A DNA stretch of 64,000 bases from Photobacterium sp. SKA34 (GTDB lineage: Bacteria; Pseudomonadota; Gammaproteobacteria; Enterobacterales; Vibrionaceae), in NCBI RefSeq assembly GCF_000153325.1, contig NZ_CH724146.1, positions 41,641 through 105,640 on the forward strand, given 5' to 3'. The position numbers were made by a program, and so were the translations under genes. The notes beneath the pieces are model-generated. The model was not told the DNA's origin. It made no database searches and was given only the letters and a program-made list of their open reading frames with translations. Every line of letters begins with the position of its first letter. The stretch's first letter is position 1. This document shows positions 1 through 8,546 of this stretch, piece by piece.

Positions 1-142
1 TCAGAGAAATGTGTTGATTCAGGGCTATCAGTAGCCCCATCCACTACCTGATGTTCAGTAGTTTGTTCCTTTTGAGCATCGTTATCTTCAGAGCCAAATC
101 CGAGCCATGAAAATAAACCGCGTTTCTTTTTTTCTGCCATTG
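1..142 (-). CDS. ftsY: Signal recognition particle receptor FtsY, N-terminus (partial)
   Basis: The gene runs off the left edge; only about the first 47 codons are visible. The peptide begins MAEKKKRGLFSWLGFGSEDN, which matches the basic, amphipathic membrane-binding start of FtsY, followed by an acidic Glu/Asp/Thr-rich linker as in the family. FtsY is the SRP receptor GTPase that docks ribosomes at the inner membrane; its GTPase domain lies outside the window. The gene is divergent from rsmD, 82 bp away, the same arrangement as in E. coli, which supports the call. Confidence 0.9.
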
Positions 143-224
143 GCGAATCCTAGCGCTTGATTGGTACAATTTGCAGCCTAAAAACAGGTGTATACTATCA
201 TTTTCTTAACGGTCAAAAAAATCT

Positions 225-830
225 ATGACGCAGCGTAGACAACAAACAACTCGCAAACCACAAAATAATCGTCCTGGCGGGTTCGTTCGCATCATTAGCG
301 GACAATGGCGTGGACGCAAATTACCCGTTCATGATGTCGAAGGACTACGTCCGACCACTGACCGTGTAAAAGAAACACTTTTCAACTGGTTAGCGCAAGA
401 CATTTATCAATCTAAATGCCTTGATCTGTTTGCTGGTAGCGGCGGTTTAAGTTTTGAAGCTCTTTCTCGTGGTGCTGAAAGCGTAACGATGCTTGAACTC
501 GACAAAAAAGCCGCGAATCAATTAGAGCAAAACTTAAAAACCGTTGGGGCAAAAAATGCCACTGTGGTTAATGGTGACAGCTTAACGTTTTTGTCACAAC
601 AAGGACGTGCACATGATTTAGTCTTTATTGATCCCCCATTTAGAAAAGATCTTATTCAAGACGTGATCGCCGCATTGGAAAACAACGGCTGGCTTGCTCC
701 CCATGCAATGATTTATATTGAAGCAGAAAAGGAATTGGGCAACCTGATAACGCCAAGCCATTGGCACCTATACCGTGAAAAAACGGCAGGACAGGTTTGC
801 TACCGCTTATTTGCAAGAGAGGAACCATGA
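225..830 (+). CDS. rsmD: 16S rRNA (guanine966-N2)-methyltransferase RsmD
   Basis: This 201-residue protein is a class I SAM-dependent methyltransferase that modifies G966 of 16S rRNA in the assembling 30S subunit. The SAM-binding motif LDLFAGSG lies at about residues 66-73 and the catalytic DPPF motif at 136-139. The N-terminal RIISGQWRGRKL segment is typical of RsmD. The length agrees with the family. It is divergent from ftsY, and its stop overlaps the start of the next gene (ATGA), so the two are translationally coupled. Confidence 0.95.
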   Translation: MTQRRQQTTRKPQNNRPGGFVRIISGQWRGRKLPVHDVEGLRPTTDRVKETLFNWLAQDIYQSKCLDLFAGSGGLSFEALSRGAESVTMLELDKKAANQLEQNLKTVGAKNATVVNGDSLTFLSQQGRAHDLVFIDPPFRKDLIQDVIAALENNGWLAPHAMIYIEAEKELGNLITPSHWHLYREKTAGQVCYRLFAREEP

Positions 831-1093
831 AGGCGCTAATACTTATCGCAAAACTTGCCATAGCCTTTGTTTGGCTGGTACTACTGATTAATATCGTTCA
901 CCCATTCCCTGGCGTTGCTGCCATGGCGTTGTACATCATGACAGCGTTCTTGTTTATGATGCATGGCTTACAAATGCTGATATTTATTGGCGCATTTGGT
1001 GACAAAATTAACATGTCCGGCTGGGAAAAGTGGTCCATTTTAATTTTTGGTATCTTCGCCCTACTTGATATCCGCCGTAAGCATATGATGTAA
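827..1093 (+). CDS. yhhL: DUF1145 family inner-membrane protein YhhL
   Basis: This small membrane protein has about 88 residues and three hydrophobic segments, with a basic C-terminal tail (RRKHMM). It matches YhhL (DUF1145), which follows rsmD in E. coli; its function is unknown. The start at 827 is chosen because ATGA overlaps the rsmD stop and a GAGAGGA Shine-Dalgarno lies just upstream. An earlier in-frame ATG at 797 would lie inside rsmD and add ten residues that do not fit the family. Confidence 0.85.
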   Translation: MKALILIAKLAIAFVWLVLLINIVHPFPGVAAMALYIMTAFLFMMHGLQMLIFIGAFGDKINMSGWEKWSILIFGIFALLDIRRKHMM

Positions 1094-1110
1094 GTAAATA
1101 AAAAATAATA

Positions 1111-1140
1111 AAAAAGCGAACCATAGGGTTCGCTTTTTTT
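1111..1140 (+). terminator. Rho-independent terminator after yhhL
   Basis: The stem GCGAACC/GGTTCGC at 1116-1122 and 1127-1133 has a 4-nt loop, is flanked by A residues on the left and ends in seven T residues. It can also serve the convergent gene that ends at 1163. Confidence 0.85.
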
Positions 1141-1162
1141 GTTGCTTGCCGATATCTGCGGC

Positions 1163-1405
1163 TTATTTATCTGCAGCAGACAGTAACTTTTCAGCAAAGG
1201 TAAGTTGTGATGCTGATTGAGTGAATACCACACCTGAGTGTGAACGCTCTGCGGTACCTTGTTTTTGGTAGTGACCTGCATTCAAGCCGTTCACCGCTGC
1301 TTTTTGAAATTGAACATTACCAGTGAACGCACCATCTTTTGCTGAAGCATTGTAAGACATAGCGATGATAGCGGCTGCGATAGTTGCTTTAATAACTGTT
1401 TTCAT
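1163..1405 (-). CDS. Small predicted secreted/periplasmic protein, unknown function
   Basis: This 80-residue protein has a clear Sec signal peptide: a Lys start (MKTVIK), a hydrophobic core of Ala and Ile, and a likely cleavage after ASA at about residue 22. The mature part of about 58 residues is rich in Gln, Ser and Ala, has no cysteines and shows no motif I recognise. It is convergent with yhhL across a shared terminator. The upstream 287 bases (1406-1692) are AT-rich with no further gene visible. Signal-peptide quality makes it a likely real gene. Confidence 0.6.
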   Translation of the reverse strand: MKTVIKATIAAAIIAMSYNASAKDGAFTGNVQFQKAAVNGLNAGHYQKQGTAERSHSGVVFTQSASQLTFAEKLLSAADK

Positions 1406-1692
1406 GAGTAATAAAACCTTATGCTTTTATGTTTTTGAACGCCTTGTGCGTTTCGATGGATGCATTATGAATAATTACACCAAAACAACAATACAGTATA
1501 AAAACAAAAGATTATTACCATTTAGTAACAGTAAAAAGAGGTCGTGAAATACTCAATAGCTGAAAATTAGACAATAAAAAGATTATTTGGAATAACATTT
1601 ATCAAGTAATAAAAAGAATTAACGAAGGGGTTAAAGACGGCTGGGTTTTCTTATCATTTGCACGTTGATTTGATACTTACTTTTCATCTCGA

Positions 1693-2023
1693 TTAAGGCT
1701 CTTGATCGCGATCACATTGGCAATTCCAACACAGTTCAAATTGCCCTTGGTTCACTTCACCGCATTGCGAACAATGCCAATCATGGTAATCAGTGCGTTC
1801 ATAATCACTAACTATCCCTTGTGCGCGCTGCCATTGCCCTTGTTCAACCCACACTTTCACTTCAACAACATTTGCTGGAAGCTCTCCCATCGCGGCACCT
1901 AACGCCTCACCCGTTAACCGTGTATTAACTCCCTCACTTTCTAATAACCCTTTTACGCTATGCGCTTCCAAGCTATTACAAGCTATTACAAGCACTATAG
2001 ATACACTGCCATTGCTCTGACAT
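1693..2023 (-). pseudogene. DUF2007 / zinc-ribbon protein, frameshifted by a 10-bp duplication
   Basis: The expected start is ATG at 2023-2021, with a GAGGA Shine-Dalgarno seven bases upstream (2031-2035). It reads MSEQWQCIYSACNSL and then stops. The continuation, EAHSVKGLLESEGVNTRL and onward, is in another frame. The DUF2007 domain (EAHxVKGLLES...GELP) is followed by a C-terminal RanBP2-like zinc ribbon, WHCSQCGEV...CWNCQC. The frame change falls exactly at a perfect 10-bp tandem duplication at 1971-1990; removing one unit restores one reading frame of about 106 residues. An alternative start at 2037 reads through but gives a non-homologous N-terminus and lacks a ribosome site. Confidence 0.75.
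1971..1990. repeat. 10-bp tandem duplication (AGCTATTACA x2)
   Basis: Two perfect back-to-back copies of AGCTATTACA are followed by a partial third (AGC). The unit is not a multiple of three, so it shifts the frame of the DUF2007 gene. This is consistent with replication slippage. Confidence 0.9.
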
Positions 2024-2045
2024 AGATAACTCCTCAAATGACAAG

Positions 2046-2666
2046 CTATAAAACGAGTACCGAGCCAACAAATAAACCTTGGGCAATAAAGTATGTCGAC
2101 ATAATGATCGCCGTTGCGGCACCGAACTCACCCTTAAAACGATTAACAGCCAAGGTAAGATCTGATAGCACAAATAAAATAGCGCCAACAATGGTAAATA
2201 GTGCAGCTTGGCTATGGGACAACAACCAATACTGCCCAGCAGCAAAGGTCATCGCCATAATAATGAGTATATAGAAAGCAACTGGCGTTTGTAGTGGTGC
2301 TAGAGAAGGTAACAACAGTAAGAAAACGACAATCCCGATGGCAAGACAAAGCGCAAGTAACCACCAGCTTATTGTGCCTTGCCATTGACTGACAAATGCG
2401 ACGGTAAAAGCAACATGAGCAAGAAAAAAGCTCACCAGGCCTGCGAGAAAACGTTCTGCTGGCAACATTAAGTAAATGTCACCAATGATTGAAAAGCAAA
2501 GCCCTACAACAATTGCCCAGTAATAAAAACTCGGGGCACCGCTCCATACACATTGTATTACCATCAACATAACCGTTAACGGTTTACTGACATAGTAAAG
2601 CCAGCGTGGTCCACGATAAGCCGCAGTAATGTGCAATACCGCTAAAAATATAATACATAACCACAT
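2046..2666 (-). CDS. yhhN: YhhN family membrane protein (TMEM86/lysoplasmalogenase-like)
   Basis: This 206-residue protein has about seven to eight hydrophobic helices and little soluble sequence. The conserved YhhN segments are visible: FSIIGDIYLMLP at about residues 59-70 and the later FVLSDLTLAVNRF, with paired acidic residues. Eukaryotic TMEM86 relatives hydrolyse lysoplasmalogens; the bacterial role is unproven. In E. coli yhhN lies near rsmD and yhhL, as here. It is transcribed toward the DUF2007 pseudogene, 22 bp downstream, so the two probably formed an operon. Confidence 0.85.
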   Translation of the reverse strand: MWLCIIFLAVLHITAAYRGPRWLYYVSKPLTVMLMVIQCVWSGAPSFYYWAIVVGLCFSIIGDIYLMLPAERFLAGLVSFFLAHVAFTVAFVSQWQGTISWWLLALCLAIGIVVFLLLLPSLAPLQTPVAFYILIIMAMTFAAGQYWLLSHSQAALFTIVGAILFVLSDLTLAVNRFKGEFGAATAIIMSTYFIAQGLFVGSVLVL

Positions 2667-3403
2667 AATCAGACATTCACTACGATTTTAAATACACTCT
2701 TTGTAAAGGTGAGCAAATATCATTGTATTTGCCATCTCAATAATCAGAAATAGCGTACAACCACCTCATAATAGCTCTCAATACATCTTTGATAGATTGT
2801 AAAAGCAACCGTTCATCTCTCGTAAAAAGCTATTTTATTAATTTTTTATCACTTTATATCTACAAAAAACATCGCAACGACAAGGACACTATAAAGCCAA
2901 TAAAAAAAACGCAAATAAAACATAAAGATAAGAAAGAAAGATCATGCTATCACCGTTATTTTTAACGCATATCACCTTGGTGAATAAACCACCAAAAAAT
3001 AAAAACACAATCCAAATAGGCGTTTAGGTAATAATAAACACAAAAAACGACAGATTTAGTTATAAAAAAAACAAGCATCTCTACAGAAAAGTTAGAATAA
3101 ACAAAAGGACAAAAGTCTAGATAACATAAACACTTATTTTGACAACTAAACAATTCACACCCGTAATGAAAAATAAAATAACAATTTAAAATCAACAATA
3201 TAAAAACAAAAAAAAGTAGGAGAACGAAAACTCTCATAGTAAAAAAAACAATAAACTTCTATTTTTCTTCCATTTAAAAGCTTTATCTTGATTTTAAAAT
3301 GTTTTTATCTAAGTTTTTCACTGATTTCAATTGCCAAGCCGGTTAAAAAAATGTTATTCTTTTTTTCAAGAAAAAATAGACACAGAAAAAGGATAACAAA
3401 ATA
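2667..3403. other. AT-rich intergenic region, no supported gene
   Basis: This stretch of 737 bases is strongly A/T-rich with many A-tracts. The only long reading frame (2962-3237, minus) encodes a low-complexity Phe/Cys/Tyr-rich peptide with no ribosome site and is most likely noise. The promoter for the 25-codon gene at 3404 should lie at the right end. Confidence 0.6.
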
Positions 3404-3481
3404 ATGACACCTTCACAAAAACAGGGACTTATGATGATTGCAGTTGTTGTAGGCCTAATGACATTGCCAGTTCTTTACTAA
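3404..3481 (+). CDS. Predicted 25-residue single-pass membrane miniprotein
   Basis: The reading frame has an AAGGA Shine-Dalgarno at 3389-3393, 25 codons and a TAA stop, followed 24 bases later by a strong terminator. The peptide has a short polar start (MTPSQKQG) and one hydrophobic segment (LMMIAVVVGLMTLPVLY). This is the layout of bacterial small membrane proteins that dock on larger membrane complexes. I do not recognise the family with certainty. The isolated monocistronic unit, ribosome site and terminator argue that it is real. Confidence 0.55.
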   Translation: MTPSQKQGLMMIAVVVGLMTLPVLY

Positions 3482-3504
3482 AAGAATTATCAATTTCAAA
3501 AAAA

Positions 3505-3530
3505 TAGCGCCTATTGGCGCCATTTTTTTA
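3505..3530 (+). terminator. Rho-independent terminator of the 25-codon gene
   Basis: The stem GCGCC/GGCGC (3507-3511, 3516-3520) has loop TATT and is followed by seven T residues. Confidence 0.8.
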
Positions 3531-3584
3531 TCTGCGTCACAAAACGTTAAGATTCGTATTAAATTCCTACAATTTTTGATTTTT

Positions 3585-3620
3585 AAATAAAAGAAAACCC
3601 GACGCATTACTGCACCGGGC
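3585..3620 (-). terminator. Terminator-like hairpin downstream of the 3649-4005 gene
   Basis: On the minus strand an 8-bp stem (3612-3619 with 3598-3605, including two G-T pairs) with loop AGTAAT is followed by TTTTCTTTTATTT. It sits 29 bases past the minus-strand gene that ends at 3649. Confidence 0.65.
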
Positions 3621-3648
3621 CTAATAAGAAAAATCTAATATTTAACGC

Positions 3649-4005
3649 TTACAACTTAATATGGTGCCAATTCACGCTATAAAACCATATTGCCGCAAGC
3701 GTAAAGCCACATAATAATGTAATAGCCACTCCCCATACCAGGCGACTACTTCGCGGGGCTAGCTCTTTCTCACACCAATTACATAATTTGATAAATTCAT
3801 CACTAGAATCAACTAGTGTATCTGATGAGGTGAATTGTTTATTTAATTCAGCAACCTTATTCAGCTTAATTAGCACATCATGTGGTAGGCGATCTTCACA
3901 ACTGATAATTAATTGCTGAAGGTCAGAGCCTTTCGCGTGATAATGCTGACGTAATAAATCTTCAATACGGCGAGAACGATCAATCACTTGCTCAATATCA
4001 ATCAT
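3649..4005 (-). CDS. Tail-anchored membrane protein, unknown function
   Basis: This 118-residue protein has a charged, helical cytoplasmic part (residues 1-88, rich in Glu, Asp, Lys and Leu) and one C-terminal transmembrane segment at about residues 89-110 (WGVAITLLCGFTLAAIWFYSV). I do not recognise the family. An AAGGAGTG-type ribosome site lies just upstream of the ATG at 4005. It is divergent from yhhM, with 189 bases between them. Confidence 0.6.
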   Translation of the reverse strand: MIDIEQVIDRSRRIEDLLRQHYHAKGSDLQQLIISCEDRLPHDVLIKLNKVAELNKQFTSSDTLVDSSDEFIKLCNWCEKELAPRSSRLVWGVAITLLCGFTLAAIWFYSVNWHHIKL

Positions 4006-4194
4006 GAGCCCACTCCTTGTTGAGGCTATATCTTTACCTTACAACTAAAGTGCCAATATGCAAGACAAGTAACATAAAATTTGCTTCATTTTGTCGCATA
4101 TAGATCACGCTTTTCTATCCATTGATTAGTGATATCTCACTGATTGTGAATAATAGCCAAGAAACTGTCTTTCATCGTTCAAGGAGTTAGTGTT

Positions 4195-4527
4195 ATGCCA
4201 ACAGGGATCATCGTGGCAATTTGCATTCTATTTATCTTCTCATTTGGCTATTTTATTTTTAGCTATCGTCGACATACGCTGGGGCTTGGCGCGCCAGAAA
4301 AAAAACTCGACGTTATGATCCTCGATAAACAGAGCAATAAAATCATCGGCGCTCAAGCGGGTGAAGAAGATGAAGAATATTGGATTTATGTTGAGCCGAT
4401 ATCAGGAGGACCAAAGCGTGAATTTATGGTGGGTATCCACTATTACCATGCTTTGAACCCGGGAGATAAAGGCACTATGACCTACCGTGGACAGCAGTTT
4501 ATTCACTTTGCCTTACAACGTGATTAA
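4195..4527 (+). CDS. yhhM: DUF2500 family protein YhhM
   Basis: This 110-residue protein has an N-terminal transmembrane anchor (about residues 4-24) and a soluble domain that ends with the DUF2500 signature YYHALNPGDKGTMTYRGQQF. It resembles E. coli YhhM, whose gene lies between yhhL and yhhN; here the same set has been rearranged within about 4 kb. Function is unknown. A good AAGGAG site at about 4181-4186 supports the start. Confidence 0.8.
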   Translation: MPTGIIVAICILFIFSFGYFIFSYRRHTLGLGAPEKKLDVMILDKQSNKIIGAQAGEEDEEYWIYVEPISGGPKREFMVGIHYYHALNPGDKGTMTYRGQQFIHFALQRD

Positions 4528-4555
4528 CGCTATTTAAACCGCCAATATGATGCAA

Positions 4556-4586
4556 TAAAAAAGCCTGACATCGTCAGGCTTTTTTA
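4556..4586. terminator. Bidirectional terminator between yhhM and the acyltransferase gene
   Basis: A 9-bp perfect stem AAGCCTGAC/GTCAGGCTT (4561-4569, 4573-4581) is flanked by A residues on one side and T residues on the other. It lies between two convergent genes. Confidence 0.9.
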
Positions 4587-4588
4587 TT

Positions 4589-5593
4589 TTATGGTACCAA
4601 CCAAGCGGTTTTAGGACTGCGGCTTAATAGCCAGCTTGTCCCTAATGCAAGTCCCCCCGCTATCACAGTCCAAACAGGGATAGCAATCAGAGGGTTCGCA
4701 AAATACCAATCATAATTTCGCAATGGCCATAAGAAAATAGGATGGATCAAATACACGCCTAGACTATAGCGGCTCAACACTGCTAATCGAGATCGCGCAC
4801 TCTCACTAAATTTATCAAACATGTAACGACACAAAACAAAGACGCCTGCAGCAGCTATTGCCGTATTCAGGGTTTTATATGATAACCAGCGACCAATTTT
4901 ATATTCGCCAGCCGTTAAACTATGGCTCACCACCATATAATCTGTCATCAACAAAGCCACAATTGCTAAAGGAATAAGCCACTTCATCGCAGGCCAATGA
5001 TATTTGTACAGACAGTAGCCCAGGACTAAATAGCCACTGTATAGCAGGTAAGTTTCACTCCATAAACCATCAATGTGGTACAAATACGATCCAGTGATCA
5101 CCAGCCATACCATCACCACCCCTTTAACTTGTCCAGGCTCCATACGTTGTACCGCCCATTGATAAAAAGGGACAATGACATATAAAGGAATAAAGTAGTA
5201 AAAGAAACCTAGGTGGTAATAAGTTTCATGAAAAGGCATATCAGTCAGTAGCTTCCAACTGGTCGAAAAGCTAGTGCCAGAGGCAGAAAAAGCCGAGAAG
5301 AAAGCGTAGAAAACAGACCAAACAACAAATGGGATCAACACTTTACCGACACGGCGCTTGAAATAATAGCGTCCTTCAAATGGACGTGCATCGCTGAGCA
5401 TTAGCGCACCTGTGATCATAATAAACACAGGCACAGCCCAACGACTAAAACTGTTAAAAGTAATCGCGGTGATCCATTCCCAGTTAGGTATTTGCCCTAA
5501 TTGTTCTCGATATGGCCCTAAAACATGGATCACAACTACAGCAATGGCCGCAACCACCCGCAGAAGATCAAAATACCCAACCTTTTCTCTCAT
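4589..5593 (-). CDS. Acyltransferase 3 family membrane protein (WecH-like)
   Basis: This 334-residue integral membrane protein has about ten hydrophobic segments. The acyltransferase-3 hallmarks are present: YFDLLRVVAAIAVVVIHV near the N-terminus (with the conserved His) and RWAVPVFIMITGALML at about residues 51-66. The family transfers acetyl or other acyl groups to envelope sugars; WecH acetylates enterobacterial common antigen. The substrate here is unknown. It is monocistronic, with a terminator between it and the SDR gene upstream. Confidence 0.8.
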   Translation of the reverse strand: MREKVGYFDLLRVVAAIAVVVIHVLGPYREQLGQIPNWEWITAITFNSFSRWAVPVFIMITGALMLSDARPFEGRYYFKRRVGKVLIPFVVWSVFYAFFSAFSASGTSFSTSWKLLTDMPFHETYYHLGFFYYFIPLYVIVPFYQWAVQRMEPGQVKGVVMVWLVITGSYLYHIDGLWSETYLLYSGYLVLGYCLYKYHWPAMKWLIPLAIVALLMTDYMVVSHSLTAGEYKIGRWLSYKTLNTAIAAAGVFVLCRYMFDKFSESARSRLAVLSRYSLGVYLIHPIFLWPLRNYDWYFANPLIAIPVWTVIAGGLALGTSWLLSRSPKTAWLVP

Positions 5594-5610
5594 TACCTAT
5601 ACCTCTGATA

Positions 5611-5658
5611 CAAAAAAGAGAAGTTATTAATATCACTGATACCAATAACTTCTCTTTA
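5611..5658 (-). terminator. Terminator of the SDR gene (long inverted repeat)
   Basis: A 14-bp perfect inverted repeat (5615-5628 with 5644-5657) has a 15-nt loop. Read on the minus strand it ends in six T residues. It lies between the SDR gene (5754-6476) and the acyltransferase gene. Confidence 0.75.
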
Positions 5659-5753
5659 AATATAACAGGGGATCAATAACATGTATTGAATAAGCGCGTC
5701 TTTATTAACATTACTCACGACATGCTGACATTGCCACCTTCAGCGACAACGCA

Positions 5754-6476
5754 TTATGGTTGTTGGCGCGTTGCGGCAAGCACAATTTCACGAATACATA
5801 GATTCTGTGGTTGGTTATATGCGTAGCTAATCGCATTAGCAATATCTTGTGGTGCAATCACCCCACCCATGCCTTCTTTCCACTCTTCATAGCCTGCTTT
5901 AATTGCGTTGCTACTGGTATGGCTCAGTAATTCAGTTTCAACAGCACCTGGTGCAATGGTAATAAAGCGAACATTATCGTCAGCAACTTCTTCACGGATA
6001 TTTTCAGTGATCGCGTGAACAGCAAATTTAGTTCCGCAATAAGCCGCATGATTAGGAAAGGTTTTACGTCCTGCAATAGAGCTAATGTTGATCACTGTAC
6101 CGTGTTTACGTACTTTCATGCCTGCCAATACTACGTGAATACCGTTTAGCATACCCATCACATTAACATTAAACATCGTTTGCCATTCTGCTGGATCTTG
6201 TTCATCAGCCAGACCAAGTAACATCATGCCAGCATTGTTAATTAAACAATCTACAGGACCAAACTTTTCTTCCGCTTCAGCAACGGCTGCTTGGATGGCT
6301 TGCGCATCAGTCACATCTACTTCTCGACATAGTGTATTAGGTAAGTTCATTGCTTCCATACGCTCAACACGACGCGCAAGTAATAATAATGGATAACCTT
6401 CTGCAGACAATTGACGTGCTGTTGCTTCACCAATCCCCGAACTTGCGCCCGTAATAACAACTAAAGATTTAGACAT
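5754..6476 (-). CDS. Classical short-chain dehydrogenase/reductase
   Basis: This 240-residue protein is a cytosolic NAD(P)-dependent oxidoreductase. It has the Rossmann motif TGASSGIG (about residues 10-17), NNAG at about 80-83, the catalytic Ser in INISSIAG and the YxxxK motif in AAYCGTKFAV. An Arg pair after the second strand (ARRVER) suggests NADP(H). Similar proteins are annotated as clavaldehyde-dehydrogenase-like or serine dehydrogenase-like; the substrate cannot be told. It is followed by its own terminator and is divergent from the AbgT gene. Confidence 0.85.
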   Translation of the reverse strand: MSKSLVVITGASSGIGEATARQLSAEGYPLLLLARRVERMEAMNLPNTLCREVDVTDAQAIQAAVAEAEEKFGPVDCLINNAGMMLLGLADEQDPAEWQTMFNVNVMGMLNGIHVVLAGMKVRKHGTVINISSIAGRKTFPNHAAYCGTKFAVHAITENIREEVADDNVRFITIAPGAVETELLSHTSSNAIKAGYEEWKEGMGGVIAPQDIANAISYAYNQPQNLCIREIVLAATRQQP

Positions 6477-6843
6477 AAGACTTTCCTACTCTGATAATTC
6501 GAAAAATATTCAACAGGCCGGCATGTTGTTGATGCATTCACTATAGGTCGGATTGAGAGAAGTGAAAAATATCGATTTCTTAGGTTTATCATCAAAAAAA
6601 ATTATGGATAAGAGCATTTTTTATTGGCTTTTCTTATCTAACTGAAAGTATTTTTACGCAACAAAAAAACATAACATTAACATGCAGTTAAAAACCCTGT
6701 CTCAATTACATTTAAAAGACTTATTTATCAATCATTTACAATTAGAAACAATTTAACATTGATTTCACAATATTTTGCGATATAACATCTCATTCTCAAA
6801 AGCAGCACCCATTGATGGGATTAAAACTATATTGGAGGTAGTG
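6477..6843. promoter_or_regulatory. Divergent promoter region between the SDR and AbgT genes
   Basis: These 367 AT-rich bases lie between divergent genes and must hold both promoters. I see several AT-rich -10-like elements but no operator I can name. An in-frame upstream extension of the AbgT gene to 6775 is possible but lacks a ribosome site. Confidence 0.4.
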
Positions 6844-8433
6844 ATGCATTCATCAGCTTCACAACAACAACCTAAGAAAACACTTTTTACCCGTTTTCTT
6901 GATACCGTCGAATGGTTAGGTAACTTATTACCTCACCCAATCACACTCTTCGCTATCTTCTGTGTCGCGATTTTAGTTGCCTCTGGCATTGCAGGCTATT
7001 TCGGTGTTTCTGTTGCCGATCCTCGACCAGAAGGCGCGGCAGGTCGTGCTGCAGACGGTATGATCCACGTGGTCAGCCTATTTAATGCTGAAGGCTTGCA
7101 ACTTATCGTGGCAAACCTTGTGAAAAACTTCACTGGCTTTGCACCACTAGGTACCGTACTGGTTGCCATGTTAGGTGTCGCAATTGCTGAACACTCTGGC
7201 CTACTTTCTTCGGCTATGCGTGGTTTAGTGATGGGGGCGTCTCGTCGCATGGTAACCCTCGTTGTGGTATTTGCCGGTATTATCTCTAACACCGCATCAG
7301 AGCTTGGCTACGTAGTACTTATCCCACTTGCGGCAATGCTATTCCACTCTCTAGGTCGTCACCCTCTTGCTGGTCTTGCTGCCGCTTTTGCTGGTGTGTC
7401 TGGTGGTTACAGTGCCAACCTATTACTTGGTACGGTTGATCCCCTACTTTCGGGTATTACCCAAACTGCAGCACAGATGATCGATCCTAACTACATTGTT
7501 GGCCCAGAAGTGAACTGGTACTTCATGTTTGCTTCAACCTTTGCGATCACCATCATGGGTGCATTCGTTACCGAGAAAATCGTTGAGCCGAAACTAGGCA
7601 AATACGATGCCTCTGAAGCTAGTGATGATCTAAGCCAAGATAAAATGGGCAAGCTAACTGCGATTGAAAAGAAAGGTTTGAAAGCGGCAGGTCTTGCAGC
7701 GCTAGCTGTTGCTGCGCTACTTGCACTAACCATTGTCCCTGCTGACGGTATTTTACGTAACCCACAAACAGGTTTAGTGGCTGGCTCACCGTTCCTTAAA
7801 GGTATCGTGGCATTTATCTTCGTGTTCTTCGCCATCCCAGGTTTTGTTTACGGTAAAGTAGTAGGCACAATGAAGAACGACCGTGATGTGATCAACGCGA
7901 TGTCTGTGTCAATGTCATCGATGGGTATGTACATTGTACTCGTGTTCTTCGCAGCACAATTCGTGGCGTTCTTTAAGTGGACTAACTTCGGTCAGGTGTT
8001 TGCGGTAGGTGGTGCAGACTTCCTACAATCGATTGGTCTAACAGGTCCTGCACTGTTCTTCGCCTTCATCCTAATGTGTGGCTTTATCAACCTAATGATT
8101 GGTTCGGCATCAGCGCAGTGGGCGGTAACCGCACCTATCTTTATTCCAATGTTAATGCTGGTAGGTTACGCGCCTGAAACAATTCAAGCGGCATACCGTA
8201 TCGGTGATTCTGTTACCAACATCATCACCCCTATGATGAGCTACTTCGGTATGATCTTAGCTGTAGCCACTCGCTACCAGAAGAACCTTGGTCTAGGTAC
8301 ACTGATCTCAACCATGCTGCCATACTCGATTGTATTCGTGATTGGCTGGAGCATCATGTTCTATGTTTGGGTGTTCTTACTGGGTATCCCTGTCGGCCCA
8401 GGCGCTAATACTTACTACAACATCGCAGGTTAA
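6844..8433 (+). CDS. AbgT family transporter
   Basis: This 529-residue inner-membrane transporter has about 12 or more hydrophobic segments and the AbgT family pattern: LLPHPITLFAIFC near the N-terminus, the first repeat GVAIAEHSGLLSSAMR and the second NLMIGSASAQWAVTAPIFIPM. Members import p-aminobenzoyl-glutamate or export sulfonamides (MtrF/YdaH type); which applies here is open. The start at 6844 follows a strong GGAGG site (6834-6838). A LysR gene follows in the same direction after a terminator. The codon choice looks like that of a well-expressed gene. Confidence 0.85.
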   Translation: MHSSASQQQPKKTLFTRFLDTVEWLGNLLPHPITLFAIFCVAILVASGIAGYFGVSVADPRPEGAAGRAADGMIHVVSLFNAEGLQLIVANLVKNFTGFAPLGTVLVAMLGVAIAEHSGLLSSAMRGLVMGASRRMVTLVVVFAGIISNTASELGYVVLIPLAAMLFHSLGRHPLAGLAAAFAGVSGGYSANLLLGTVDPLLSGITQTAAQMIDPNYIVGPEVNWYFMFASTFAITIMGAFVTEKIVEPKLGKYDASEASDDLSQDKMGKLTAIEKKGLKAAGLAALAVAALLALTIVPADGILRNPQTGLVAGSPFLKGIVAFIFVFFAIPGFVYGKVVGTMKNDRDVINAMSVSMSSMGMYIVLVFFAAQFVAFFKWTNFGQVFAVGGADFLQSIGLTGPALFFAFILMCGFINLMIGSASAQWAVTAPIFIPMLMLVGYAPETIQAAYRIGDSVTNIITPMMSYFGMILAVATRYQKNLGLGTLISTMLPYSIVFVIGWSIMFYVWVFLLGIPVGPGANTYYNIAG

Positions 8434-8449
8434 CCTGTAATCCCCCTTT

Positions 8450-8477
8450 AGCCGGACATCATGTCCGGCTTTTTTAT
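8450..8477 (+). terminator. Rho-independent terminator of the AbgT gene
   Basis: A 9-bp stem AGCCGGACA/TGTCCGGCT (8450-8458, 8462-8470) with a 3-nt loop is followed by a T-run. Confidence 0.9.
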
Positions 8478-8546
8478 GCCTGTTTTCCCGCTTACTCGAT
8501 TCCTATGATAATCTGCTCACTTAGCATCATATTCAGGTAACTTACG

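Noticed and set aside
2962..3237. 91-codon minus-strand reading frame
   Set aside because: Low-complexity Phe/Cys/Tyr-rich translation of AT-rich DNA, no ribosome site and no familiar sequence.
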